64,000 nucleotides of DNA from Geobacteraceae bacterium (GTDB lineage Bacteria > Desulfobacterota > Desulfuromonadia > Geobacterales > Pseudopelobacteraceae), in contig JANXYR010000043.1 in assembly GCA_025355965.1 (NCBI GenBank), forward strand, positions 1 to 64,000, read 5' to 3'. Numbering within the stretch: the first letter of the stretch is position 1; each line of letters opens with the position of its first letter. This document shows positions 7,818-17,716 of this stretch, one piece after another. Below the pieces are notes generated by a model that worked only from the letters and a program-made list of their open reading frames with translations, was not told the origin of the DNA and searched no databases. A program made the translations under genes and the position numbers.

Positions 7818-8600
7818 ATGGCAAAAAAAGAAAAATCTGAATATCTCATACAGGCTGTCTCCCACGCTCTAGATCTTTTGGAGCAGTTTTATGGTGAAGT
7901 TGATGAACTGGGGGTTACTGAACTAAGTAAACGTTTAAAACTTCATAAGAACAATGTCTTCAGGCTACTTGCAACTCTCGAATCCCGCAATTACATTGAA
8001 CAAAATAAAGTGACTGAAAACTACCGACTCGGCCTTAAAACCCTTGAGCTCGGACAGACTTTCATCAAACAAATGGGGTTGTTAAGACAGTCAAAACCGG
8101 TACTTGAAGCATTGGTTGCGGAATGTAACGAGACGACCTATGTTTCAATTCTAAAAGACTTTAACATTGTTTATCTTGATGTTGTAGAAACTGCCATGAC
8201 CGTAAGGGTTGTCCCGCGGGTGGGCTCAAGACTGCCAGCCTACTGCACTGCTGCAGGAAAGGTACAGATAGCCTACATGAGCGACGAGGAGCTTGAAGCC
8301 TACATCCCGACTAAAGAATTGAAAAGTTATACGCCCAACACCATTACCGATCGTGATGCCTTAAAAAAACAGCTAAAGCTGATTGCTGATCAGGGGTATG
8401 CATTTGACAACGAAGAGTTGGATACCGGTGTCAAGTGCGTCAGCGCACCAATCCGCGACTACACCCGCCGCATTATCGGTGCAGTCAGTATTTCCGGACC
8501 GTCAATGAGATTCTCTGATGAGCGCATCAAAAATGAATTAATTCCGCTGGTAATAAAAGCGGGGGACGAGATTTCTGCAAAACTTGGTTTCCAGAAATAG
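7818..8600 (+). CDS. IclR-family transcriptional regulator
   Basis: 260 residues: an N-terminal winged helix-turn-helix (about 10-75; GVTELSKRLKLHKNNVFRLLATLE is the recognition region) and a C-terminal effector-binding domain (about 80-255, with RVGSRLPAYCTAAGKV and GVKCVSAPIRDYTRRIIGAVSISGP). Both match IclR regulators, which usually sense small organic acids or aromatics. The effector and targets cannot be read; neighbours are a universal stress protein (divergent) and a small DUF4177-like gene. AAGGAC at 7805-7810 is the ribosome site. The long AT-rich leader with an inverted repeat inside the promoter suggests autoregulation. A terminator follows at once. Confidence 0.92.
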   Translation: MAKKEKSEYLIQAVSHALDLLEQFYGEVDELGVTELSKRLKLHKNNVFRLLATLESRNYIEQNKVTENYRLGLKTLELGQTFIKQMGLLRQSKPVLEALVAECNETTYVSILKDFNIVYLDVVETAMTVRVVPRVGSRLPAYCTAAGKVQIAYMSDEELEAYIPTKELKSYTPNTITDRDALKKQLKLIADQGYAFDNEELDTGVKCVSAPIRDYTRRIIGAVSISGPSMRFSDERIKNELIPLVIKAGDEISAKLGFQK

Positions 8601-8624
8601 TCTTCTTCTCACAGACTCTTTTAG

Positions 8625-8649
8625 GGCGGCTTCAGAGCCGCCTTTTTTT
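8625..8649 (+). terminator. Terminator of the IclR gene
   Basis: GGCGGC (8625-8630), loop TTCAGA, GCCGCC (8637-8642), then seven T. Confidence 0.9.
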
Positions 8650-8700
8650 ATGTAGTACAAAGAACACCGCATTGCGTTATTTCTACGTAAGGATACTATC

Positions 8701-8892
8701 ATGCTGATCTACAAAGTTGTCGAAATAGGTATCGTCACCGAAGATGCAATTGAAGAAACTCTAAACAACTGGAGCTCTAAGGGGTGGCACTTTGATGGGC
8801 TTCAGTTCGCCATGCGCGAATCAAGTAAACGACCCGCTATGGCTTTCGCGCTTTTCACACAGGAAACGGCTTGCGAAGGGGAAAGCCTATGA
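8701..8892 (+). CDS. DUF4177-like small protein coupled to polA
   Basis: 63 residues beginning MLIYKVVEIGIV, with LNNWSSKGWHFDGLQFAM in the middle. The pattern (KVVE, then LN..S..GW) resembles DUF4177 proteins, which have no established function. A ribosome site (AAGGA at about 8687-8691) precedes the ATG. Its stop overlaps the polA start (ATGA at 8889-8892), so both genes should be read from one transcript with coupled translation. Cytoplasmic; no signal or membrane segment. Confidence 0.7.
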   Translation: MLIYKVVEIGIVTEDAIEETLNNWSSKGWHFDGLQFAMRESSKRPAMAFALFTQETACEGESL

Positions 8893-11660
8893 ACCCTAAG
8901 GAAACCCTCTACCTCGTTGACGGTTCATCATATATATACCGGGCTTACTTCGCCATACGCAATTTATCATCCCCGACTGGTCACCCAACCAATGCCATCT
9001 ACGGCTTCATCCAGATGTTGCTCAAGCTGCTGAAGGATTATAACCCGCAACATCTGGCTGTGGTTTTCGATGCCGGGCGAACAACATTCCGCACGGAAAT
9101 GTACCCGGAGTACAAGGCCAATCGGGCCGCCATGCCGGATGACCTCCGCGTGCAGATGGAGCCTATTCGTGAGGTAGTAAGGGCATTTAACATCCCAACA
9201 CTGGAATTGAAGGGATATGAAGCTGATGACATTATAGGCGCTTTGGCCGGACGTTTTGCCGCTCAGGGCGGGAAGGTAGTAGTGGTTACCGGTGACAAAG
9301 ACTTGATGCAGATAGTTACCGATCACGTTACCTTGCTGGATACCATGAAGGGAAAAGAGTCTGGGATCGCAGAGGTAGTCGAGCGTTTCGGTGTCGGCCC
9401 GGAACTTGTTATCGACATACTGGGATTGGCGGGGGACTCCTCGGATAATATACCCGGTGTACCTGGAATTGGTGAAAAAACCGCTACTAAACTGATTCTA
9501 GAGTTTGGGTCGCTTGATACGTTACTGGATCGAGCTGACGAGGTCAAAGGTAAAAATGGCGAAAAACTGCGTCAGTTTCGGGAACAAGCACTTCTCTCAC
9601 GTCGCCTGGCAACTATTGAGGTCAATGTCCCGCTTGAGGTTGATCTGGAGACGTTGAGTGCAATGGACCCAGACCAGGAAACTCTGAACGCGTTTTTCAA
9701 AAGATATGGTTTTACCTCCCTTATCAAAGAACTAACCGGCACCGCAACCTTATCCATCGATAATTATCAAACTATGACCACTGCTATTGAGCTGGAAACT
9801 CTCGTAACTGCGTTGGAACAGGCCGGTGAATTTGCCTTCGACCTGGAGACGACCAGCCTCGACCCTCGACAAGCCGAGATTGTCGGCCTATCGATCTCGT
9901 ACCGGAATCATGAAGCGTTTTATCTGCCGGTAGGACATGTAATAGTAAACAAATCCAATCCTCCAATTGAAGGCGAGGGAACTTTGTTCGCTTATAATCC
10001 CCTACCCTTTAAAGAAGAAGGCCGAGAGAGTGATGGGGTTCATCTGGCCCCCGGCCAACTTCCCCGTAACACAGTTCTGGACAGACTCCGCCCCTTGTTG
10101 GAGAACCCTGCCATACGCAAGGTTGGACAGAATATCAAGTTTGACATGCAGGTTCTTGCCAATAACGGTATCAATTTGGACGGAGTATGGTTTGATACTA
10201 TGTTAGCCTCTTATCTGCTTAATCCGTCTCGGCATGGGCACGGCCTGGATGCACTCGCACAGGAACATCTTAATCACCGCATGATCAGCTACAAAGAAGT
10301 GACTGGTAATGGGAAAGATCAAAAAAACTTTGCTGAGGTGGATCTGAAAACCGCGGCACGCTATGCCGCAGAAGATGCAGATGCCACTTGGCTGCTTCGT
10401 CAAAAGTTTGAACCGCTGCTTGCTGCAGGCAAGGATGACGTCCTCTTTCACTCGGTAGAGATGCCGCTGGTGCCAATTCTGGCCGAAATGGAAAACCATG
10501 GCGTTCTTCTTGACTGCACCCTGCTGAACGAACTGTCTGGCGACTTCGCCGGACGGATGGGAACAGTGGGAGAACAAATTTTCTCTCTGGCAGGAGAACA
10601 GTTCAACCTCAACTCACCCAAACAACTGGGCGAGGTCCTTTTTGAGCGTCTCGGATTGAAGAGCGGTAAAAAAACCAAGGGTAAAACAGGCTGGTCAACC
10701 GACAATGAAGTTCTGGTTGCACTGGCTGAAGAGCATGAAATTGCCCGTTTGATCCTTGATTACCGAAGTGTAGCCAAGTTAAAATCTACCTACACCGATG
10801 CACTGCCCCGCCTTGTTAATCCACGCACAGGACGGGTGCACACCTCTTACAACCAGACCGTTACCAACACCGGAAGGCTGTCATCATCCGATCCAAACCT
10901 GCAAAACATCCCGATCCGCAGCGAAGAGGGGCGTAGAATCCGCCACGCCTTTATCGCCCCGCCGGGCCATGTCATTCTTTCCGCTGACTATTCCCAAATC
11001 GAACTGCGCGTGTTGGCGCATCTTTCCGGTGACAAAGTATTCTGTCACGCCTTCGCTAATGACGAAGATATCCACACCCGCACAGCCGCCGAGGTCTTCG
11101 GCTTATTCCCGGAAATGGTGACTCCCGAGATGCGCCGCCAGGCAAAGACCATTAATTTTGGCATCATCTATGGCCAAGGAGCATTCTCACTTGCAAAGCA
11201 ACTCGGTATTTCGCGTAAAATTGCGGAAGATTTCATCAATGCTTATAAAGAACGACATCATGGAGCTATCACTTACCTGGACTCCTGCATCAGGGAAGCA
11301 GAAGAAAACGGCTGTGTAAGAACGATCCTGGGCCGGAGGCTCCCGATTCCCGACATCAAGAGCAGTAACGGCAATGTGCTGGCCTTTGCCCACCGCAACG
11401 CCATAAACTACCCAATCCAAGGTTCGGCGGCCGACATCATTAAATGTGCCATGATACGGGTTGAGTCACGTATTAGATCGGAACAACTTGAAAGCCGAAT
11501 GATTATGCAGGTGCATGACGAACTGGTTTTTGAGGTCCCAGAGGATGAATTACTGAAGATGGAGCAGTTAGTTGAGGAGGAAATGGGGCGTGCTGTGGAA
11601 ACCAGGATCCCGCTCAAGGTGGATATCAGCCACGGAGCAAACTGGAGCGAAGCTCACTAG
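8889..11660 (+). CDS. polA: DNA polymerase I
   Basis: 923 residues with all three classical parts: a 5'-3' exonuclease (1-290; YLVDGSSYIYRAYFAI, VVTGDKDLMQIV), a 3'-5' exonuclease with its metal ligands kept (FDLETTSLDP, Asp and Glu near 318 and 320; FDTMLASYLL), and the polymerase (SADYSQIELRVLAHLSGD about 698-715, RRQAKTINFGIIYG, MQVHDELVFE). It performs Okazaki-fragment processing and repair synthesis. I start it at ATG 8889, after AAGGGG and overlapping the small upstream gene, rather than at an in-frame codon 18 bases earlier. An extra segment of about 35 residues lies in the 3'-5' exonuclease domain (see separate entry). Confidence 0.96.
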   Translation: MNPKETLYLVDGSSYIYRAYFAIRNLSSPTGHPTNAIYGFIQMLLKLLKDYNPQHLAVVFDAGRTTFRTEMYPEYKANRAAMPDDLRVQMEPIREVVRAFNIPTLELKGYEADDIIGALAGRFAAQGGKVVVVTGDKDLMQIVTDHVTLLDTMKGKESGIAEVVERFGVGPELVIDILGLAGDSSDNIPGVPGIGEKTATKLILEFGSLDTLLDRADEVKGKNGEKLRQFREQALLSRRLATIEVNVPLEVDLETLSAMDPDQETLNAFFKRYGFTSLIKELTGTATLSIDNYQTMTTAIELETLVTALEQAGEFAFDLETTSLDPRQAEIVGLSISYRNHEAFYLPVGHVIVNKSNPPIEGEGTLFAYNPLPFKEEGRESDGVHLAPGQLPRNTVLDRLRPLLENPAIRKVGQNIKFDMQVLANNGINLDGVWFDTMLASYLLNPSRHGHGLDALAQEHLNHRMISYKEVTGNGKDQKNFAEVDLKTAARYAAEDADATWLLRQKFEPLLAAGKDDVLFHSVEMPLVPILAEMENHGVLLDCTLLNELSGDFAGRMGTVGEQIFSLAGEQFNLNSPKQLGEVLFERLGLKSGKKTKGKTGWSTDNEVLVALAEEHEIARLILDYRSVAKLKSTYTDALPRLVNPRTGRVHTSYNQTVTNTGRLSSSDPNLQNIPIRSEEGRRIRHAFIAPPGHVILSADYSQIELRVLAHLSGDKVFCHAFANDEDIHTRTAAEVFGLFPEMVTPEMRRQAKTINFGIIYGQGAFSLAKQLGISRKIAEDFINAYKERHHGAITYLDSCIREAEENGCVRTILGRRLPIPDIKSSNGNVLAFAHRNAINYPIQGSAADIIKCAMIRVESRIRSEQLESRMIMQVHDELVFEVPEDELLKMEQLVEEEMGRAVETRIPLKVDISHGANWSEAH
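9939..10047 (+). other. Extra in-frame segment inside polA, possibly repeat-derived
   Basis: Between the strand AFYLPVGH and the helix RNTVLDRLRPLLE the exonuclease domain carries an extra stretch of about 35 residues (including NPPIEGEGTLFAYNPLPFKEE) compared with the E. coli enzyme. Its Pro/Gly/Glu-rich wording is like translations of palindromic intergenic repeats, and the DNA has AATCCCC (about 9996-10002) opposing GGGGTT (10034-10039). The repeat origin is inference. Confidence 0.4.
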
Positions 11661-11682
11661 CCAAAGCAAGCGCATTAGGTTA

Positions 11683-12030
11683 TCAGCTATTGGCATTCCT
11701 TCGCCTGCGACGGTCTTTCTGTTTGCGTAATTTTTCGATACGTTTCATCTCGGGAGTTACAACCCCGGAGGCTGCTTCAATTCGCTCAAGCAACTCACGA
11801 CGAGCCAGGAAACGGTTGACTGACTGACTTCGCTCTCGCATACAGGTTATCTGGATACCGGTTGGAGTATGTTTCAGCTGAACGCAGCTTGAAGTTTTAT
11901 TGACATGCTGGCCACCGTTACCGGATGAACGCACGAAGCTCTCCACAAGCTCCTCTTCACGCACCCCCAACTCGACCATTTTTTGACGTAGCCAACGATT
12001 CTTTTCTTCACTTACTGCAAATTCAGGCAT
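11683..12030 (-). CDS. Small class I release-factor-like protein (GGQ, ArfB/mtRF-R type)
   Basis: 115 residues holding the peptidyl-tRNA hydrolysis motif [11 protein letters not shown], followed by the usual domain-3 pattern (S..VQLKH..TGI.I.....RSQ..NR..A) and a very basic C-terminal tail ([14 protein letters not shown]). It lacks the codon-recognition domains of RF1 and RF2, so it probably rescues stalled ribosomes or acts on detached large subunits, as ArfB (YaeJ) and mtRF-R do. The basic tail would enter the empty mRNA channel. Convergent with polA, with only 22 bp between stops. Which rescue subtype it is cannot be decided here. Confidence 0.85.
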   Translation of the reverse strand: MPEFAVSEEKNRWLRQKMVELGVREEELVESFVRSSGNGGQHVNKTSSCVQLKHTPTGIQITCMRERSQSVNRFLARRELLERIEAASGVVTPEMKRIEKLRKQKDRRRRRNANS

Positions 12031-12235
12031 GCTATGACAATCCCGGATTTTCTGTTATTTTTGTTAGATGGCACACAAGTCAAACACCGGCATGTGAGTA
12101 TCAATCGTACCTATAGCACATCATATTTTATTTAAAACGAATATTCAACCGTCTGAAGGTATGTTGCCTGATATGCTACGGTATGCTATAAGCGCAGATG
12201 AAGCAGAAACCCGTACCAAGCTACAAAGGAGTACT

Positions 12236-12889
12236 GTGAAGGCACATATACTACAACGCTGCTGGGTTACATTTTCCATATATGTTGTCGGAATCTACGC
12301 ATCATTGCTGAACAGGTTTGTTATCAAGGGGAGTAATAATATACCTCATGATGGCCCTGTCCTAATAACTTCAAACCATATATCAGCTTACGACACCATC
12401 TTTCTCCCTTGGGCCGTTATTAGACACAATCCGCTCCAGATGCTTTGGGCACCGGCTAAAGAGGAACTGTTTACAAAGTTTTTCCTGCGTCTTATTTATA
12501 CTTCGTGGGGAGCTTTTCCGGTCAAACGTAAACGGGACGTTAGAGCGGGAAGAACTTTAAATGACCTGCTGCTGGATCAGAAAGTTATGTTATTCCCTGA
12601 GGGTACGCGTCATAAAGACGGACAATTGGGCCCCGGCAACCGCGGTGTCGGAAAAATAATCTACGATACCCGTCCAACTGTTATTCCTACCGCTTTAATG
12701 GGGCTGAACCGCTGGAAGTTTCCAGGCTTTCGGCAAGATGCTACGGTTATTTTCGGCTCAGCACTAGATTTCAGCGATCTGTTCCAGTTGGAGAATAGTA
12801 AAGAGACCCATCTGCTGATTGTTGATCGAGTCATGCAGGCAATCGCAGCTTTATTAACAAGAGAAGGGGTTGATTGTGGCAGAAAGTGA
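12236..12889 (+). CDS. 1-acyl-sn-glycerol-3-phosphate acyltransferase-like protein (PlsC family)
   Basis: A PlsC-family acyltransferase of 217 residues (242 if the upstream ATG at 12161 is used). Block I is NHISAYD (NHx4D), block II includes [11 protein letters not shown], and block III is [10 protein letters not shown]. It should acylate lysophosphatidic acid, or a related lysolipid, at the inner membrane. I prefer the GTG at 12236 because AAAGGAG (12225-12231) lies just before it, although the spacing is short at 4 bases; the ATG at 12161 has no usable ribosome site. The stop overlaps the rnhA start, so the two are cotranscribed. Confidence 0.88.
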   Translation: MKAHILQRCWVTFSIYVVGIYASLLNRFVIKGSNNIPHDGPVLITSNHISAYDTIFLPWAVIRHNPLQMLWAPAKEELFTKFFLRLIYTSWGAFPVKRKRDVRAGRTLNDLLLDQKVMLFPEGTRHKDGQLGPGNRGVGKIIYDTRPTVIPTALMGLNRWKFPGFRQDATVIFGSALDFSDLFQLENSKETHLLIVDRVMQAIAALLTREGVDCGRK

Positions 12890-13319
12890 CCTTCAAATCG
12901 TAGAAATATTCTGTGATGGCGCCTGTAGCGGCAACCCTGGCCCCGGGGGCTACGGTGCAATACTGCGCTACGGTGAAAGTTTGAAAGAGCTGAGTGGTGG
13001 TGCCAAAGAGACGACCAACAATCGCATGGAAATGACCGCAGCTATTGAAGCTCTTCGTCAGTTAAAGCGACCCTGCCAAGTCTCGATCACGACCGACTCT
13101 CAGTATCTGGTTAAAGGGATGACGGAGTGGATTGCAGGATGGCAGCGTAAAGGGTGGCTCAACAGCAAGAAGGAACCGGTCTTAAATAAAGACTTGTGGG
13201 AGTTGCTGCTTGACCTCACTAAATCACATTCTGTGCAATGGAAATGGGTCAGGGGACATGCGGGGCATGTTGAAAATGAACGATGCGATCAACTGGCCAG
13301 AGAAGGAATCCCTGTTTAA
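12876..13319 (+). CDS. rnhA: Ribonuclease HI
   Basis: 147 residues. The four acidic catalytic residues are in place: Asp in [15 protein letters not shown], Glu in [13 protein letters not shown], Asp in TTDSQYL and Asp in NERCDQLA. The enzyme removes RNA from RNA-DNA hybrids such as primers and R-loops. Start GTG 12876, six bases after GAAGGGG (12863-12869), overlapping the acyltransferase gene by 14 bases; a TTG two codons earlier is less likely. The basic protrusion region ([13 protein letters not shown]) typical of bacterial RNase HI is present. Confidence 0.94.
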   Translation: MAESDLQIVEIFCDGACSGNPGPGGYGAILRYGESLKELSGGAKETTNNRMEMTAAIEALRQLKRPCQVSITTDSQYLVKGMTEWIAGWQRKGWLNSKKEPVLNKDLWELLLDLTKSHSVQWKWVRGHAGHVENERCDQLAREGIPV

Positions 13320-13384
13320 TTGTATTTCCTTTGTTTGGTAAAGAAATTGGGGGCGCCAGTGGCAACTCGCATAAGGAATTCCAT

Positions 13385-16048
13385 ATGAACTTAAACGGCA
13401 TTAAATGGGGTTCTCTTAAAACCAGAATCATTCTGGTTACGTTGTTGGTTTTCGTACTCAGCATCTGGTCATTGTCATTTTACGCCAACCGGTCACTTCA
13501 AAAAGATTTGCGGCAGCAGTTGGGGGAACAACAGTTCTCAATAGCAACCATATTGGCAGCAGATATCAATCAAGAGTTTGAATTCCGTTTGAGGGCACTG
13601 GAAAGAGTTTCCGCCAGAATTACCCCAACCTTATTTAGCAATACGGCAAAGTTACAGACATTTCTTGAAAATCGCATCACTTTTGACACGTTATTCAACG
13701 GCGGCTATTTCATTACTACGGCTGATGGTACAGTCACGGCATCCATTCCGCTGTCGGTCAATCGACGTGGCATCAATTTAATGTTCAGAGATCACATCAA
13801 AGCCGCTCTCAAGGAAGGCAAGACAACCGTCAGCAGTCCGGTTATAGGCAAACAGCTAAACACACCGGTAATCGGCATGGCTGCTCCCATTCGTGATGAT
13901 CAAGGCAGGATTATCGGCTCACTTGCCGGAGTTGTCGACCTGAGTAAACCTAACTTTCTGGACAAGATTTCTGGAAGCAAATATGGCAAAGCAGGGGGCT
14001 TTCTTCTGATTGCTCCGAAACACAAACTGATCGTCACAGCAACAGATAAAAAACGTATTATGCAGCCAATGCCAGCGCCAGGCGCTAACCCTTTGTTTGA
14101 CCGATACAATCAAGGATTTGAGGGTTCTGGCCGTTCCTTAAATTCTCTTGGTGTCGACCAGTTGCTGGCAGCAAAACATATTCCCGCCGCAAATTGGCTT
14201 CTTATCGTTAGCACCCCTGCTGCAGAAGCATTTGCTCCTATCCACGCAACGCAAAAGCACATGTTGGTAATAACGATCTTTTTAACGCTGTTGTCAGGTT
14301 GTTTGACCTGGTGGGCGTTGAATAGCAAACTGGCTCCGATATTTACCGCCATTGATACTTTGGCCGCCATGTCAAAGACAAACCAGCCTACTAAACTACT
14401 GCCTATCATACACCAAGATGAAATAGGACAACTGATCGATAGCTTCAATTCCCTGCTGAAAACCTTAGGACATCGGGAAGAGGCATTGAAATTTAGTGAA
14501 GCGCGGTTTCGCAAAGTAATTGAGGAAGCTCCGCTCCCAATTATGATCCACGCCGAGCATGGCGAGGTATTGGCCTTGAATCGTGCATGGACTGAACTGA
14601 GCGGTTATACACTGGCCGATATCCCAACCACTGCCATCTGGGCAGAAAAAGCCTATGGATTAAATAAACAGGCAGTTCTTATTGAAATGGAGACACTCTA
14701 TAATTTTGAACACCGTAGAGCTGAAGGAGAATATACCGTAAACTGTCGAGACGGCTCCAAGAAGATTTGGGATTTCAGCTCCGTTTCAATCAATTTCATA
14801 TCGGACGGTCGTCGTACTGTGATGAGCATGGCAGCAGATGTTACCGATCGAAAAAAAGCTGAAGAAGAAAAACTGGCACTCGAACAACAATTCCAGCAGA
14901 CCCAGAAGCTGGAGAGCCTGGGAGTCCTCGCCGGTGGCATTGCCCACGATTTCAACAACATCCTTGCGGTCATAATGGGGTATAGTTCTCTGATAAAAAT
15001 GGATTATGACGATGCTGAGAAACATATACCCGAGATAGAAAAAGCTGCTGAGCGTGCTGCTGCATTGTGCCGCCAGATGCTTGCCTATGCCGGAAAAGCC
15101 CAATTCATTGAAGATCAGATCAATACATGGATGCTGGTAGATGAGATGGTCACTATGCTGAAAACAACCATCAAACAAAATGTCGTAATCAAACCCGAAC
15201 TTTGCACCGACACTCACTTCATCACAGGCGATGCCAGCCAGATCAGGCAGATTGTAATGAATTTAATTATCAATGCAGCAGAGGCTATCGGAGAAGAGCA
15301 AGGCGAGATATGTGTCTCACTGGCTAGGAAGGAGATCCAGGAGGGGCAATCAAAGAAAGATCATCTCGGCAAGGTCATTCCGGCTGGACAATATATCTGT
15401 TTTAAAGTTACCGATAACGGTTGCGGCATGGACGATGAGACCAGATGCAAAATCTTTGAGCCGTTCTACACCACTAAATTCACGGGGCGTGGCCTGGGGA
15501 TGTCGGCAGTACTTGGCATTATCACTGCTCATAAGGGAGCATTACAGCTCACCAGCCAACCTGGAAAGGGGACGACCTTCAAGGTTTATCTGCCCATTCA
15601 GAACAGTGACACGGCCGGAGATGACACCATAAGCCACGCTGTCCCTTCAGTGCCATGGCAAGGAAGCGGCACAATACTGCTGGCAGAGGATGAGGAGCAG
15701 GTCAAATTGATTGCGAAGACAATGCTGACAATTCTGGGATTCACGGTTATAGAAGCATCAAACGGCAAAGAGGCATTGGAGTTGTACCATAATAACGCCG
15801 CCGATATCACCTTGGTTGTGACAGACATTGGTATGCCGGTCATGGGTGGCTATGAGTTGTTCCGCGAACTTAAAAAACTCAATCCCGAGCTACCGATAAT
15901 TATCTCCAGCGGTTTTGGTGAAGCTGATGTTACCTCCCGGATTCCCATTGATGAGATAGCCGGATTAATCAACAAGCCGTATAGTTTTGATCAGTTGCGA
16001 AAAGTTTTAATGGATGTTGTCGAGGAGTCGAAGCTGGTTCAGGCATGA
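13385..16048 (+). CDS. Cache-HAMP-PAS hybrid histidine kinase
   Basis: 887 residues: a membrane helix (about 13-33), an extracellular double-Cache sensor (about 40-270; SPVIGKQLNTPVIGMAAPI is typical), a second helix (about 285-305), HAMP, PAS (about 370-490), then HisKA with GGIAHDFNNILAV (His521), HATPase ([25 protein letters not shown]) and a C-terminal receiver (AEDEEQ, phospho-acceptor Asp814 in VVTDIGMP, Lys in NKPYS). It senses an unknown extracellular ligand. The receiver is attached but no output protein lies nearby. AAGGAA at 13372-13377 supports ATG 13385. No response regulator is encoded next to it. Confidence 0.93.
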   Translation: MNLNGIKWGSLKTRIILVTLLVFVLSIWSLSFYANRSLQKDLRQQLGEQQFSIATILAADINQEFEFRLRALERVSARITPTLFSNTAKLQTFLENRITFDTLFNGGYFITTADGTVTASIPLSVNRRGINLMFRDHIKAALKEGKTTVSSPVIGKQLNTPVIGMAAPIRDDQGRIIGSLAGVVDLSKPNFLDKISGSKYGKAGGFLLIAPKHKLIVTATDKKRIMQPMPAPGANPLFDRYNQGFEGSGRSLNSLGVDQLLAAKHIPAANWLLIVSTPAAEAFAPIHATQKHMLVITIFLTLLSGCLTWWALNSKLAPIFTAIDTLAAMSKTNQPTKLLPIIHQDEIGQLIDSFNSLLKTLGHREEALKFSEARFRKVIEEAPLPIMIHAEHGEVLALNRAWTELSGYTLADIPTTAIWAEKAYGLNKQAVLIEMETLYNFEHRRAEGEYTVNCRDGSKKIWDFSSVSINFISDGRRTVMSMAADVTDRKKAEEEKLALEQQFQQTQKLESLGVLAGGIAHDFNNILAVIMGYSSLIKMDYDDAEKHIPEIEKAAERAAALCRQMLAYAGKAQFIEDQINTWMLVDEMVTMLKTTIKQNVVIKPELCTDTHFITGDASQIRQIVMNLIINAAEAIGEEQGEICVSLARKEIQEGQSKKDHLGKVIPAGQYICFKVTDNGCGMDDETRCKIFEPFYTTKFTGRGLGMSAVLGIITAHKGALQLTSQPGKGTTFKVYLPIQNSDTAGDDTISHAVPSVPWQGSGTILLAEDEEQVKLIAKTMLTILGFTVIEASNGKEALELYHNNAADITLVVTDIGMPVMGGYELFRELKKLNPELPIIISSGFGEADVTSRIPIDEIAGLINKPYSFDQLRKVLMDVVEESKLVQA

Positions 16049-16105
16049 GGTTTTATTTTGCGAAGCGAATTGACGGAATAAATTTTATTGCGCATAAATG
16101 TTAAA

Positions 16106-16198
16106 TGGCGGAGAGACAGGGATTCGAACCCTGGATACCGGTTTCCCAGTATACTCGCTTAGCAGGCGAGCGCCTTCGACCTACTCGGCCATCTCTCC
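16106..16198 (-). tRNA. tRNA-Ser (anticodon GCU)
   Basis: The reverse complement folds as a class II tRNA: acceptor GGAGAGA pairs with TCTCTCC, anticodon stem-loop CTCGC-CTGCTAA-GCGAG gives anticodon GCU, a long variable arm (TATACTGGGAAACCGGTATC) as in tRNA-Ser, and T arm CAGGG-TTCGAAT-CCCTG. The discriminator is G and the CCA end is encoded (16106-16108). It reads AGC and AGU codons. Confidence 0.96.
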
Positions 16199-16320
16199 GT
16201 ATGCATCAATCCTCAGAATTACAGAGGAACAAGGTATCTACCACGCTACATGTAATAAATCAAGTCCTAAGAGCCATAGACATAAAATCCGTCATTAAAC
16301 ATCTTTCTCTTTATACCGGA

Positions 16321-16908
16321 CTATCTTCCTTTTTTCAGATCAATCAGAATCAACTTGGCCACCGCTTTAAGAGTATCAAAAACCCCTTCGCCAGTTGTAG
16401 CACACGCTTCAAATTCAGGGACTCTCGTAGGATTTAACTCGCGACTCAACTCTTCGACAGACATAGCACCCGGCAAATCACGCTTGTTGTACTGAACAAT
16501 ATACGGCAGTTTATCCAGATCATAGCCTTGCTCTTTAAGATTTATCCTCAGATTCTCAAGCGACTCAATATTGGCATCTATTCGCTCTTCCTGCGAATCG
16601 GCGACAAAAACAACTCCGTCTACACCTTTCAGAATCAGCTTTCTGGACGCGTCGTAAAAAACCTGGCCCGGAACGGTATAAAGATGAAAACGAGTCTTAA
16701 ATCCCCTTATTTCGCCCAACGAAAGCGGCAAAAAATCAAAAAAAAGCGTGCGCTCAGTCTCTGTAGCAAGACTTATCATCTTACCTTTGGCATCCGCTGC
16801 GGTTTTTTGATAAATAAATTGGAGATTTGTCGTTTTTCCGCACAGGCCCGGGCCATAATAGACTATTTTACAATTTATTTCACGAGAAGCATAGTTGATG
16901 AAGGACAT
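16321..16908 (-). CDS. mglA: MglA-family small GTPase
   Basis: 195 residues. Ras-like GTPase with P-loop [12 protein letters not shown], a switch region with the MglA-specific [18 protein letters not shown], and base-recognition NKRD. In Myxococcus MglA sets cell polarity and drives motility reversals; in Geobacter-type bacteria it is linked to polar organisation and type IV pilus function. It follows mglB by 101 bp on the same strand, the usual order for GTPase after its activator. Length and motifs are normal for the bacterial MglA family. Confidence 0.93.
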   Translation of the reverse strand: MSFINYASREINCKIVYYGPGLCGKTTNLQFIYQKTAADAKGKMISLATETERTLFFDFLPLSLGEIRGFKTRFHLYTVPGQVFYDASRKLILKGVDGVVFVADSQEERIDANIESLENLRINLKEQGYDLDKLPYIVQYNKRDLPGAMSVEELSRELNPTRVPEFEACATTGEGVFDTLKAVAKLILIDLKKGR

Positions 16909-17009
16909 CTTTGGCTTTCCCCGTCATTAATTAGTAAGTCAGAAATTATTTCGGCAGTAACGTAGATAAAATAAAAACCGTACCAACCCGTATATTCCAG
17001 TTATTGGTT

Positions 17010-17501
17010 TCAGCTAAAAAGATTATCAATGTCGTCGTCAGTTATTTCGGCAAAAGGAAAATCAGAAGAACCACGTTTTTCACGTTCTTCCGATTTTTTC
17101 ATCAATTTTTCAAAGATAGCCGAAAGCTCTTCCGATGATTTTTTTACTCGCAAACGGACAAGTCCGAGTGAAGAGCGGTTGTCAAACAGAACCACCAGAA
17201 TGACCCTACCACCAACAATCGAAATATGGAGATTATCCTTCTCTCCTTCGTGAAAAAGAATCGAGAATTCTTTTTCACCTATCAGTTTGGCCAGACCACC
17301 GGTGGCAGCAATATTTCCAGCTGTCAAAGAAGCGAGCGACGTTGTATCAAAACGCTCGGTTTCTCCAACTCCGGAGATAAGTTGCCCATTTTTGTCCACC
17401 AGAAAAATCACCTTTGCGTTGGCTTCATTCAGCAAGCGCGCAATAACATCGTTGACTTCCTGAAACTCTTCTTCGTACATGACCAGCGTTGGATTGGACA
17501 T
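17010..17501 (-). CDS. mglB: MglB-like roadblock/LC7 GTPase regulator
   Basis: 163 residues with one roadblock/LC7 domain (about 1-130: DVIARLLNEANAKVIFLVDKNGQLISGVG, then LASLTAGNIAATGGLAKLIGE) and a charged tail. In Myxococcus MglB dimers act as the GTPase-activating protein of MglA and mark the lagging pole. I start it at ATG 17501, with GGGAG seven bases upstream, which matches the family N-terminus (MSNPTLVMYEEEFQ); an in-frame codon at 17552 would add 17 non-conserved residues. First gene of an mglB-mglA operon. Confidence 0.92.
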   Translation of the reverse strand: MSNPTLVMYEEEFQEVNDVIARLLNEANAKVIFLVDKNGQLISGVGETERFDTTSLASLTAGNIAATGGLAKLIGEKEFSILFHEGEKDNLHISIVGGRVILVVLFDNRSSLGLVRLRVKKSSEELSAIFEKLMKKSEEREKRGSSDFPFAEITDDDIDNLFS

Positions 17502-17716
17502 GCTATGTCTCCCTGCCCGTCGGAAATAGTAACTGTTACAGATTGAAGCCACAATAATCTCTTGACCTTATAACAAACCTAATGTTTGCTTTCAAGCTTA
17601 TTCGATACACATGTCACGATTACTGAAGTAATCAGCTGTTTGCTTTACAAAGGTGCCTGTGATAACGTGCCCAAACGCATCAATATTATTTTGCCCCCAC
17701 CCAGAAGGAATAAATC

